38,208 nucleotides of DNA, taken from assembly GCA_034004685.1 (NCBI GenBank), contig JAVEWG010000034.1, forward strand, positions 1-38,208. Reading direction: 5' to 3'. Each line of letters starts with the position of its first letter. The first letter of the stretch is position 1. The position numbers and the translations under genes were made by a program. Under the pieces are notes generated by a model. The model was given only the letters and a program-made list of their open reading frames with translations, had not been told where the DNA came from and ran no database searches. The stretch comes from JAEUNX01 sp034004685. Lineage in GTDB: Bacteria; Pseudomonadota; Gammaproteobacteria; Burkholderiales; Rhodocyclaceae. Positions 31,526 through 38,208 of the stretch are shown in pieces.

Positions 31526-33229
31526 ATGTTGATGAACCGTCTGGTGCGTGCCGTACCCGTTGCTTTGATCGCCCTGGCCCTGTCCGTGTCCGTCGGGGCT
31601 CAGCCGCCCTCCGAAGATGGCGCGGCCGCGCAGCCCCTGGAGCAACCCCTGACGGGCAAATTGCTGTATGAATTCCTTCTGGCCGAAGTGGCGGGCGCCC
31701 GGGGGCGCCTGGACATTGCCGTGGGTGCCTATCTGGACATGGCCCGCCAGACCCGGGATGCCCGAATCGCACGACGGGCCACCGAACTCGCCCTGGCGAG
31801 CCGCCAGTTGCCGGCGGCCACCGAAGCCGCCCAGATCTGGAGCGAGGTGGATCCTGCTTCTCCGGAGGCCAAGCGCATTCTGGCGGGCTTGTTGATGGGT
31901 AGCCAGGGGCGCCTGGAGGAGGCCCAGACCCAGTTGGCGCGGGCCTTGGCCCAGGCCGGCGACCATCTACCCCAGGCTTTGCTGGGGCTCAATCGCGCCC
32001 TGGCTCAAGTGGAGGACAAGGGGGCCGCAAGGTCCGCCATCGATCGCCTGACCACGCCCTATCTCAGCTTGCCCGAGGCCCGCTTCGCCCGGGCTCATGC
32101 CGCCTTTGCCGCCCGGGATGCCCTGGCCTGTGCGGGGGAGCTGGATCAGGCCCTGGCCCTGCGGGCGGATTGGGAGCCCGCGGTGTTGCTTAAAGCCCAG
32201 GTGCTTCAGCTAAGCGAATCCGGCGCGGCGATCACGCTCCTGAAGGAGTATTTGTCCCGCCATCCTGAAAGTACCGCTGGTCGCCAGGCCTACGGCCGGT
32301 TGCTGGCCGGGGGGCAGCGGTATAGCGAGGCCCTGGAGCAGTTTGAACAAGCTCTGGCCACCGACCCCGACGACGTGGATCTGCTCTACGGCGCCGGGGT
32401 GCTGGCCCAACAGGTGGGCCGCCTGGAGGAGGCGGAGCGCTATCTGCGGAAAGTTCTGGAGCGCAAACCGGCGGATCTGGATGTGGTACGCCTGCAACTG
32501 GGGCGCCTGGCGGAGCAGCGTAAGCGGCTGGATGAGGCCCTGACCTGGTACCAGGCGGTAGAAGGCCAGCCTCGCCGGGATGAGGCCCGCCTGCGCATGG
32601 CCCAGGCCTTGGCGGAAGCTGGGCGGATTGATGAAGCCCGGCGCCATCTACAGGCCCAGCCCGGGGAGGGGGTAGACCGGGCGCGTTGGCGCCTGGCGGA
32701 AGCCCAGTTGCTGCGGGACGCCCAGCGCCTGGATGAAGCGGCTGCCGTGGTGGAAGCCGCCCTGCGCCAGTTTCCCGACAATCCCGATCTCCTCTATGAG
32801 TCAGCCATGCTGGCGGAGCGGCGTGGCCAGCATCAGGTGATGGAGGGCCGCCTGCGCAAGCTGATCGCCCTTCAGCCCGACCATTCCCATGCCTACAACG
32901 CCCTGGGTTATTCCTTGGTGGAGCGGGGGCTGCGCCTCGACGAGGCGGAGCAACTCATTCGCAAGGCCCTGGAGCTGGCGCCGGAAGACCCCTTCATCGT
33001 GGACAGCATGGGTTGGGTGCGCTTCCGACGGGGAGACGTCAGCGGCGCTATCGTTTACCTGGAGCGGGCCTACGGGCTGCGTCCCGATCCCGAGATCGCC
33101 GCCCATCTGGGCGAGGTCTATTGGAAATTGGGGCGGACCGAGGAGGCGCGCCGTTTGTGGGCGGATGCCCTGCGGAACAACCCTGCCAACGGGCCGCTGC
33201 AAGACGCCATCCGGCGGCATCCCCAATGA
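31526..33229 (+). CDS. Exported tetratricopeptide-repeat protein
   Basis: A 567-residue protein with a signal peptide (LVRAVPVALIALALSVSVGA, about 6-25) lacking a lipobox, so it is probably periplasmic. Helical TPR units fill most of the rest, clearest at about 245-350 (EALEQFEQALATDPDD, EAERYLRKVLERKPAD) and 440-560 (EAEQLIRKALELAPED, GAIVYLERAYGLRPD). TPRs act as protein-binding scaffolds; partners are unknown. ATG 31526 is used; ATG 31532 is equally possible. The stop overlaps the lolB start by 4 nt, a coupling that suggests an envelope-related role. From memory, TPR genes commonly precede lolB in betaproteobacteria. Confidence 0.9.
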   Translation: MLMNRLVRAVPVALIALALSVSVGAQPPSEDGAAAQPLEQPLTGKLLYEFLLAEVAGARGRLDIAVGAYLDMARQTRDARIARRATELALASRQLPAATEAAQIWSEVDPASPEAKRILAGLLMGSQGRLEEAQTQLARALAQAGDHLPQALLGLNRALAQVEDKGAARSAIDRLTTPYLSLPEARFARAHAAFAARDALACAGELDQALALRADWEPAVLLKAQVLQLSESGAAITLLKEYLSRHPESTAGRQAYGRLLAGGQRYSEALEQFEQALATDPDDVDLLYGAGVLAQQVGRLEEAERYLRKVLERKPADLDVVRLQLGRLAEQRKRLDEALTWYQAVEGQPRRDEARLRMAQALAEAGRIDEARRHLQAQPGEGVDRARWRLAEAQLLRDAQRLDEAAAVVEAALRQFPDNPDLLYESAMLAERRGQHQVMEGRLRKLIALQPDHSHAYNALGYSLVERGLRLDEAEQLIRKALELAPEDPFIVDSMGWVRFRRGDVSGAIVYLERAYGLRPDPEIAAHLGEVYWKLGRTEEARRLWADALRNNPANGPLQDAIRRHPQ

Positions 33230-33810
33230 AGTTCAGTGGCAAGTTTGGTTGGGCCTTGGCGGCCACGGTTTGCCTCGCGCTGGGCGGATGCGCTGCGCCG
33301 CCGCTTAGGCCCGAGCCCGTTTCGGCAATCCGGCAGGCGGTGGACCGCTTCGAGCTGGAGGGGCGTTTGGCCGCCAGTAGCGGTGATAGGGTGGCTTCGG
33401 TGGGGCTCCTTTGGCGGCATGGTCCGGTGGGGGACGAAATGAGTTTCATCGGGCCTCTGGGACAGACCCTGGGGCAGCTTTCGGTTACCCCCGTGGCGGC
33501 GGTGCTGACCGGTGCCGACGGCAAGCGCCGGCGGGCCGCCAGCCCGGAGGAACTGCTGGAGCAGGCCCTGGGCCTGCGCCTGCCCATCGGCCAGGTGGCG
33601 CTTTGGGTGCAGGCGGTGGTGGGGCCGTCAGCCCGGTTGCGGCGCCTGGATGAACTGGGGCGCCCCGCAAGCGTGGCCGATGAGGGCTGGATCATCGACT
33701 ATCTGGAGTACGCCAGTGACGCCGGCAACTCCCATCCCCGCAAGCTGGAGGCAGCCTGGGGTGACGCCCGGATCAAGCTCATTGTGGACCGGTGGAGCCC
33801 TGGTTCATGA
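33226..33810 (+). CDS. lolB: Outer-membrane lipoprotein receptor LolB
   Basis: This 194-residue lipoprotein receives lipoproteins from the periplasmic carrier LolA and inserts them in the outer membrane. The signal peptide ends in the lipobox LGGC with Cys22 as the lipidated residue; Ala23 at +2 favours outer-membrane sorting. FELEGRLAAS, VGLLWRH and the late GWIIDYLEYASD match the LolB beta-barrel core. Length is typical. The location directly before ispE, with a 4-nt overlap, is the conserved lolB-ispE arrangement. Confidence 0.95.
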   Translation: MKFSGKFGWALAATVCLALGGCAAPPLRPEPVSAIRQAVDRFELEGRLAASSGDRVASVGLLWRHGPVGDEMSFIGPLGQTLGQLSVTPVAAVLTGADGKRRRAASPEELLEQALGLRLPIGQVALWVQAVVGPSARLRRLDELGRPASVADEGWIIDYLEYASDAGNSHPRKLEAAWGDARIKLIVDRWSPGS

Positions 33811-34658
33811 GTGCGCCGCTTACTTGCCTGGCCCCCGCCAAACTCAATCTTTTCCTCCACGTGGTGGGGCGTCGCCCGGACGGCTATCACCTGCTGCAGA
33901 CTGCTTTCCGCATGCTGGATTGGGGTGATGAACTGACGTTTCAGGTGCGCAATGATGGGCTCGTCCGTCGCCTGAGTGTCTTGGAAGGGGTGCCGGAGGA
34001 GGAGGATCTGGTGGTGCGGGCGGCCCGACTGCTCCAGGCGACCCAGGGCGTGACCCAGGGTGTGGATATCACCGTGACCAAACGCCTGCCCATGGGGGGT
34101 GGGCTGGGTGGGGGGAGCTCCGATGCGGCCACCGTCCTGCTGGCCCTCAATCGTCTGTGGGGGCTCAATTTGTCTCGGCTGGCCCTGCAGGCCCTGGGGT
34201 TGCGCCTGGGTGCGGATGTGCCGTTCTTCATCTTTGGCGAGAGCGCTTTCGCTGAAGGCGTGGGGGAGGTGCTCCAGCCCATGGCCCTTCCGCCGGCCTG
34301 GTATGTGGTGGTGGCACCCCCGGTCTCGATTCCTACGGCAGCGATTTTTGCGGCAAAGGAGTTGACGCGGGATACCTGTCCCATCAAAATAGCGGACTTC
34401 GCAGCATGCACCACGCGAAACGACCTGGAAGCAGTAGCGAAAGCCAGGTTTCCGGAAGTGAGTGAAGTTCTCGACTGGTTGGGCCGCTTCGGCCCGGCAC
34501 GAATGACCGGTTCCGGGGCCTGTGTTTTTTTGCAGGAGGCCGATGAAGCCGGTGCTGACAAGGTTTTGGGCGAATGCCCCGCCCGATGGCGAGCCTGGAA
34601 GGCAAAAGGTCTGGATAAGCACCCGCTCCACGATTGGGTCGGAAGCGAGTTGCGGTAA
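33807..34658 (+). CDS. ispE: 4-diphosphocytidyl-2-C-methyl-D-erythritol kinase
   Basis: This 283-residue GHMP kinase phosphorylates CDP-ME in the MEP pathway. Lys12 (APAKLNLFLHV) and Asp137 (LGADVPFF) form the catalytic pair; the ATP loop is PMGGGLGGGSSDAA (95-108), and the late GPARMTGSGACVF is the third GHMP motif. Length matches E. coli IspE (283). The ATG overlaps the lolB stop by 4 nt, and tRNA-Gln begins 14 nt after the ispE stop. Confidence 0.98.
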   Translation: MSAPLTCLAPAKLNLFLHVVGRRPDGYHLLQTAFRMLDWGDELTFQVRNDGLVRRLSVLEGVPEEEDLVVRAARLLQATQGVTQGVDITVTKRLPMGGGLGGGSSDAATVLLALNRLWGLNLSRLALQALGLRLGADVPFFIFGESAFAEGVGEVLQPMALPPAWYVVVAPPVSIPTAAIFAAKELTRDTCPIKIADFAACTTRNDLEAVAKARFPEVSEVLDWLGRFGPARMTGSGACVFLQEADEAGADKVLGECPARWRAWKAKGLDKHPLHDWVGSELR

Positions 34659-34661
34659 AGT
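34634..34661 (+). promoter_or_regulatory. Candidate promoter for tRNA-Gln, inside the ispE 3' end
   Basis: TTGGGT (34634-34639) and TAAAGT (34656-34661) are 16 nt apart and overlap the last ispE codons and stop. A start near 34668 would fall about 5 nt before the tRNA, as is usual for tRNA promoters. Confidence 0.4.
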
Positions 34662-34672
34662 TAAGTAGTGAC

Positions 34673-34749
34673 TGGGGAGTCGCCAAGTTGGTTAAGGCAC
34701 CGGATTTTGATTCCGGCATTCGAGGGTTCGAATCCTTCCTCCCCAGCCA
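34673..34749 (+). tRNA. tRNA-Gln (anticodon TTG)
   Basis: The acceptor stem TGGGGAG pairs with CTCCCCA, followed by discriminator G and encoded CCA. The anticodon arm CCGGA-TTTTGAT-TCCGG places TTG at 34707-34709, reading CAA/CAG. The T-arm has GGTTCGAATCC. The weak U1-A72 first pair is characteristic of bacterial glutamine tRNAs. It lies between ispE and prs, an arrangement shared by many proteobacteria. Confidence 0.97.
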
Positions 34750-34757
34750 AGTTATGA

Positions 34758-34780
34758 CGGGCAGGCCTCTGGCCTGCCCG
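34758..34780 (+). terminator. Hairpin after tRNA-Gln
   Basis: A 10-bp perfect stem (CGGGCAGGCC at 34758-34767 with GGCCTGCCCG at 34771-34780) encloses a 3-nt loop and is followed by ATTCGTTT. The broken T-run suggests partial termination, letting some transcripts reach prs 44 nt downstream. Confidence 0.65.
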
Positions 34781-34823
34781 ATTCGTTTCAGCCCTACTGA
34801 TTCATAGCACACGGAGCGCGGTC

Positions 34824-35774
34824 ATGGCCTATGGCAGCCTGATGGTCTTCACCGGTAACGCCAATCCCAAGCTGGCCGGCGATGTGGTCAAGCGCTTGGG
34901 GATTCCCCTGGGTGCAGCCACCGTGGGGCGTTTCTCCGATGGCGAGGTCAACGTTGAACTCCTGGAGAACGTGCGGGGCATGGATGTGTTCGTCCTCCAG
35001 CCCACCTGTGTTCCCACCAACGACAACCTGATGGAGTTGGTGATCCTGGTGGATGCCCTCAAGCGTGCCTCCGCCGGCCGGATCACCGCAGCCATTCCCT
35101 ATTTCGGCTACGCCCGCCAGGATCGGCGCCCCCGTTCGGCCCGGGTGCCCATCACCGCCAAGGTGGTGGCCAACATGCTCCAGGCGGTGGGCGTGCAGCG
35201 CCTGCTGACCATGGATCTCCACGCCGATCAGATCCAGGGTTTCTTCGACATCCCGGTGGATAACGTCTACGCCACTCCGGTGCTGTTGGCCGACCTGGAA
35301 AAGCAGCGCCATGACGACTTGATGGTGGTCTCGCCCGACGTGGGCGGGGTGGTGCGGGCCCGGGCCTTCGCCAAGCGCATGGAGTGCGACCTGGCCATCA
35401 TCGACAAGCGCCGCCCCAAGGCTAACGTGTCCGAGGTGATGAACATCATCGGCGAGGTCAAGGATCGCACCTGCGTGATCATGGACGACATCGTGGATAC
35501 CGCCGGCACCTTGTGCAAGGCTGCCCAGGCCCTCAAGGACAACGGCGCCCGCCGGGTGGTGGCCTACTGTACCCATGCCGTGCTGTCCGGCGCCGCGCCT
35601 TCCCGCATTGCCGATTCGGCCCTGGATGAGCTGGTGGTGACCGACACCATTCCCCTGCGGGACGATGCCCGGGCCTGCGGCAAGATCCGCCAGATTTCGG
35701 TGGCCTCCCTGCTGGCCGACACCGTCCTGCGGATCAGCAACGAAGAATCCGTGAGTTCCCTCTTTCTGGAGTGA
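34824..35774 (+). CDS. prs: Ribose-phosphate pyrophosphokinase
   Basis: This 316-residue enzyme makes PRPP from ribose 5-phosphate and ATP for nucleotide, His and Trp synthesis. The catalytic flexible loop (YARQDRRPRSARVPITAK, about 96-113), Asp131/His133 (MDLHADQIQGFF) and the ribose phosphate loop DDIVDTAGT (221-229) are all present. Length equals the class I enzymes (315). A GGAGCG sequence lies upstream of the ATG. It follows tRNA-Gln and precedes rplY. Confidence 0.98.
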   Translation: MAYGSLMVFTGNANPKLAGDVVKRLGIPLGAATVGRFSDGEVNVELLENVRGMDVFVLQPTCVPTNDNLMELVILVDALKRASAGRITAAIPYFGYARQDRRPRSARVPITAKVVANMLQAVGVQRLLTMDLHADQIQGFFDIPVDNVYATPVLLADLEKQRHDDLMVVSPDVGGVVRARAFAKRMECDLAIIDKRRPKANVSEVMNIIGEVKDRTCVIMDDIVDTAGTLCKAAQALKDNGARRVVAYCTHAVLSGAAPSRIADSALDELVVTDTIPLRDDARACGKIRQISVASLLADTVLRISNEESVSSLFLE

Positions 35775-35788
35775 GCCGCGCTTTCGGC

Positions 35789-35838
35789 CCGGGGTGCGAG
35801 CCCCGGCCGGCCCAGACGCCACCTGGTCGCGGGTGGCG
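35789..35838 (+). other. GC-rich hairpins in the prs-rplY gap
   Basis: The 85-nt gap holds two short stems: CCGGGG/CCCCGG (35789-35794 with 35801-35806) and CGCCACC/GGTGGCG (35817-35823 with 35832-35838). There is no T-run. They may adjust rplY expression, but nothing identifies a known leader. Confidence 0.3.
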
Positions 35839-35859
35839 AATTTAACCAAGGAGTTGAAG

Positions 35860-36462
35860 ATGCAAATCGAATTCAAAGCTACGAAGCGCGAAGGACAGGG
35901 ATCGAGTGCGAGCCGCCGCCTGCGTCGCGCCGGCCAGGTCCCCGCCGTGATCTATGGTGGCGATGTGCCTGCTCTGGCCATCACCCTGGACCACAACGAG
36001 ATCTACCACCTGCTGCAGAAGGAAGCCTTCCACGCTTCCGTGCTGTCGGTCGATGTGGATGGCGCCAAGCAGACCGTGGTCCTGCGGGATAGCCAATGGC
36101 ACCCCTACAAGCCCCTGGTGCAGCACGTGGATTTCCAGCGGGTGGACGCCTCCCACAAGATTCACCTGAAGGTGCCCCTGCACTTCGTGAACGCCGAAAT
36201 CTGCCCGGGCGTGAAGCTGGAGGGTGGCATGGTGACCCACGTGCTCAACGAGCTGGATGTGCAGTGCCTGCCCAGCAACCTGCCGGAATTCCTCATTGTG
36301 GACCTGAAGGATCTGGCCGCCGGCCATTCCATCCACGCTTCCGAGCTGAACTTGCCCGCCGGCGTGGAACTGGTCATCCACGGTGATGCCGATCCGGTGG
36401 TGGCCACCATCCTCAAGACCAAGGGTGGCGAAGCTGCTACCGAGGAAGGCGCCGAGGCCTGA
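35860..36462 (+). CDS. rplY: 50S ribosomal protein L25/general stress protein Ctc
   Basis: This 200-residue protein binds 5S rRNA in the large subunit. The N-terminal L25 domain (about 1-95; EFKATKREGQGSSASRRLRR, PAVIYGG) is followed by the TL5/Ctc beta domain (about 98-190), making it the long form rather than the 94-residue E. coli version. AAGGAG lies seven nucleotides before the ATG, a strong ribosome binding site. The prs-rplY-pth-ychF order is conserved across many bacteria. Confidence 0.97.
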   Translation: MQIEFKATKREGQGSSASRRLRRAGQVPAVIYGGDVPALAITLDHNEIYHLLQKEAFHASVLSVDVDGAKQTVVLRDSQWHPYKPLVQHVDFQRVDASHKIHLKVPLHFVNAEICPGVKLEGGMVTHVLNELDVQCLPSNLPEFLIVDLKDLAAGHSIHASELNLPAGVELVIHGDADPVVATILKTKGGEAATEEGAEA

Positions 36463-36507
36463 GGCTCCTGAGGGCGGGCCGGGCCGCGTCGAATCGAGAT
36501 TTCCGTC

Positions 36508-37119
36508 ATGACCCAACTCGCCCCCAAGCTGATCGTCGGGCTCGGTAACCCCGGGCCCGAGTACTCCGAAACCCGGCATAACGCCGGGTTTTGGTTTTGT
36601 GAGCGGCTGGCGTCCAAGCTTGGGGCCAGCTTCCACCGGGAAGCGCGCTTCCATGGCCTGGTCGCCCAGGCCCGGGATGCCGGGCTCACCCTGCTGCAAC
36701 CCCTGACCTTCATGAACCGCTCAGGCCTGGCGGTGGGGGTCCTGGCACGCTTCTATCGCATCCAGCCCGCGGAAATACTGGTGGTCCACGATGAGCTGGA
36801 TATTCCCCCCGGGCAACTGCGCCTGAAGTTCGGCGGCAGCAGCGGTGGGCATAACGGTCTCAAGGACATCACCGCCCACTGCGGTACCGGGGACTATTGG
36901 CGGTTGCGGATCGGCATCGGTCATCCGGGGGATCGCAACGAAGTGGTCAATTTCGTCCTGAAACCTCCCCGCCGGGAAGAACTGCAGGACATCGACGGGG
37001 CCATCGACCGGGCGCTGGCCGCCTGGTCCTGGGTCGCCCGGGGCGACTGGAACGGGGCCACCCAGCGCATCAATGCCCGTCCGGGGCCGGCCAAATCCAA
37101 GGAAGGTAATCTCCCATGA
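36508..37119 (+). CDS. pth: Peptidyl-tRNA hydrolase
   Basis: This 203-residue enzyme recycles tRNA from drop-off peptidyl-tRNA. GLGNPGPEYSETRHNAGF holds Asn14 and the catalytic His24; Asn70 (TFMNRSG), Asp95 (HDELD) and the GGHNGLKDI block complete the active site. Length is typical (about 195). The ATG follows rplY by 45 nt and the stop overlaps the ychF start by 4 nt. Confidence 0.98.
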   Translation: MTQLAPKLIVGLGNPGPEYSETRHNAGFWFCERLASKLGASFHREARFHGLVAQARDAGLTLLQPLTFMNRSGLAVGVLARFYRIQPAEILVVHDELDIPPGQLRLKFGGSSGGHNGLKDITAHCGTGDYWRLRIGIGHPGDRNEVVNFVLKPPRREELQDIDGAIDRALAAWSWVARGDWNGATQRINARPGPAKSKEGNLP

Positions 37120-38207
37120 GTCTCAAGTGCGGTATCGTCGGCCTGCCCAATGTGGGCAAGTCCACCCTCTTCAACGCCCTGACCAAGGCGGGCATCGAAG
37201 CTGCCAACTATCCTTTCTGCACCATCGAACCCAACGTGGGCATCGTCGAGGTGCCGGACCCGCGCCTGGATGCCCTGTCGGCCATCGTCAAGCCCCAGCG
37301 GGTGCAATCCGCCATCGTCGAATTCGTGGATATCGCCGGCCTGGTGGCGGGTGCTTCAAAGGGGGAGGGACTGGGCAACAAGTTCCTGGCCAACATCCGG
37401 GAAACCGACGCCATCGTGAATGTGGTGCGCTGTTTTGACGACCCCAACGTGGTCCATGTCTCGGGCAAGGTAGATCCCTTGTCGGACGTCGAAACCATCG
37501 TCATCGAACTGGCCCTGGCGGATCTGGCCACGGTGGAGAAAGTCCTTGCCCGGGATAGCAAGAAGGCCAAGGCCGGTGACAAGGAAGCCCAGAAGCTGGT
37601 GCCCGTGCTGGAAAAGCTCCTGCCCTGCCTGAACGAAGGCAAGCCGGCCCGCACCGCTGGGCTGTCAGACGACGACAAGGAAGTCATCAAACCCCTGTGT
37701 CTGCTCACCATCAAGCCTGCCATGTACGTGGGCAACGTCCTGGAGGATGGCTTCGAGAACAACCCCCACCTGGACCGTCTGAGGGAATACGCCGCCAAGG
37801 AGGGCGCCCCGGTAGTCGCGGTGTGCGCCAAGATCGAGGAGGAACTGGCGGATCTGGATGAGGGCGACAAGAAGGCCTTCCTTGCTGATCTGGGGCAGGA
37901 GGAGCCGGGGCTCAATCGCCTGATCCGGGCGGGCTACGACTTGCTAGGCTTGCAAACCTATTTCACCGCCGGGGTGAAGGAAGTGCGGGCGTGGACCATC
38001 CACAAGGGCGACACCGCCCCCCAGGCCGCGGGCGTCATCCATACCGATTTCGAACGGGGCTTCATTCGCGCCCAGACGATCTCCTTCGACGACTTCATCA
38101 AGTACGGCGGCGAGCAGGGTGCCAAGGAAGCCGGCCGGATGCGGGCGGAAGGCAAGGACTACGTGGTTCAGGATGGGGATGTGCTGAATTTCCTGTTCAA
38201 CGTCTGA
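37116..38207 (+). CDS. ychF: Ribosome-associated ATPase YchF (Obg family)
   Basis: This 363-residue P-loop protein hydrolyses ATP despite its GTPase-like fold. G1 is GLPNVGKS (9-16), G3 is DIAG in VDIAGLVAGASKGEG, and the usual NKxD specificity motif is NVLE, which explains ATP preference in the family. A coiled-coil insertion (about 130-170) and a C-terminal TGS domain ending in YVVQDGDVLNFLFNV are present. The length matches E. coli YchF (363) and the gene is complete, ending one base before the window edge. Confidence 0.98.
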   Translation: MSLKCGIVGLPNVGKSTLFNALTKAGIEAANYPFCTIEPNVGIVEVPDPRLDALSAIVKPQRVQSAIVEFVDIAGLVAGASKGEGLGNKFLANIRETDAIVNVVRCFDDPNVVHVSGKVDPLSDVETIVIELALADLATVEKVLARDSKKAKAGDKEAQKLVPVLEKLLPCLNEGKPARTAGLSDDDKEVIKPLCLLTIKPAMYVGNVLEDGFENNPHLDRLREYAAKEGAPVVAVCAKIEEELADLDEGDKKAFLADLGQEEPGLNRLIRAGYDLLGLQTYFTAGVKEVRAWTIHKGDTAPQAAGVIHTDFERGFIRAQTISFDDFIKYGGEQGAKEAGRMRAEGKDYVVQDGDVLNFLFNV

Positions 38208-38208
38208 G

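Overview
The window is a compact, GC-rich chromosomal segment made up almost entirely of housekeeping genes. Gene content and order suggest a betaproteobacterium, most likely of the Rhodocyclales type: xseB-ispA-dxs with folE2; ribF-ileS-lspA-fkpB-ispH; ftsY-ftsE-ftsX divergent from an M16 protease pair and rsmD-coaD-ferredoxin; and a TPR gene-lolB-ispE-tRNA-Gln-prs-rplY-pth-ychF run. This placement is inferred from remembered synteny, not from a database search. No rRNA, CRISPR array, complete insertion sequence, prophage or replication origin is visible.

Layout. 1-4781 is the least conserved part. It holds tRNA-Asp with its terminator, a 372-nt non-coding stretch with overlapping hairpins, a two-domain acyl-CoA dehydrogenase, an aldo/keto reductase, and a shortened reverse-strand double zinc-ribbon gene, probably a transposase or regulator remnant. 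4782-8676 (reverse) is folE2, dxs, ispA, xseB, with a conserved Rieske oxygenase gene (8799-9899) diverging from it. 9994-15627 (reverse) is ribF-ileS-lspA-fkpB-ispH. 15734-17577 (reverse) is tsaE-amiC, and queG-murI (17560-19517, forward) diverges from it with overlapping 5' ends. 19522-20738 (reverse) is a SpoIIAA-like gene plus a mercaptopyruvate sulfurtransferase gene. 20806-24297 (reverse) is ftsY-ftsE-ftsX-eamA. 24392-28406 (forward) is two M16 peptidase genes, rsmD, coaD and a ferredoxin gene. 28494-31344 (reverse) is mutM and a dynamin-like GTPase. 31526-38207 (forward) is the TPR gene-lolB-ispE-tRNA-Gln-prs-rplY-pth-ychF run.

Functional themes. The MEP isoprenoid pathway appears at three separate places (dxs with ispA, ispH, ispE). 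Envelope assembly is represented by lspA, lolB, murI, amiC and ftsEX. Translation and tRNA maintenance are represented by ileS, tsaE, queG, rsmD, rplY, pth and ychF. Cofactor supply is represented by folE2, ribF, coaD and prs. Many neighbours are translationally coupled by 4-nt stop/start overlaps.

I found no convincing undescribed multi-gene system. The best leads are the zinc-ribbon remnant and the stranded terminator beside it, the didomain acyl-CoA dehydrogenase lacking the usual YEGT glutamate in both halves, a 27% GC island with a promoter-like sequence inside tsaE, the uncharacterised Rieske oxygenase facing the isoprenoid operon, the dynamin-like protein, and an AT-rich dyad in front of folE2.
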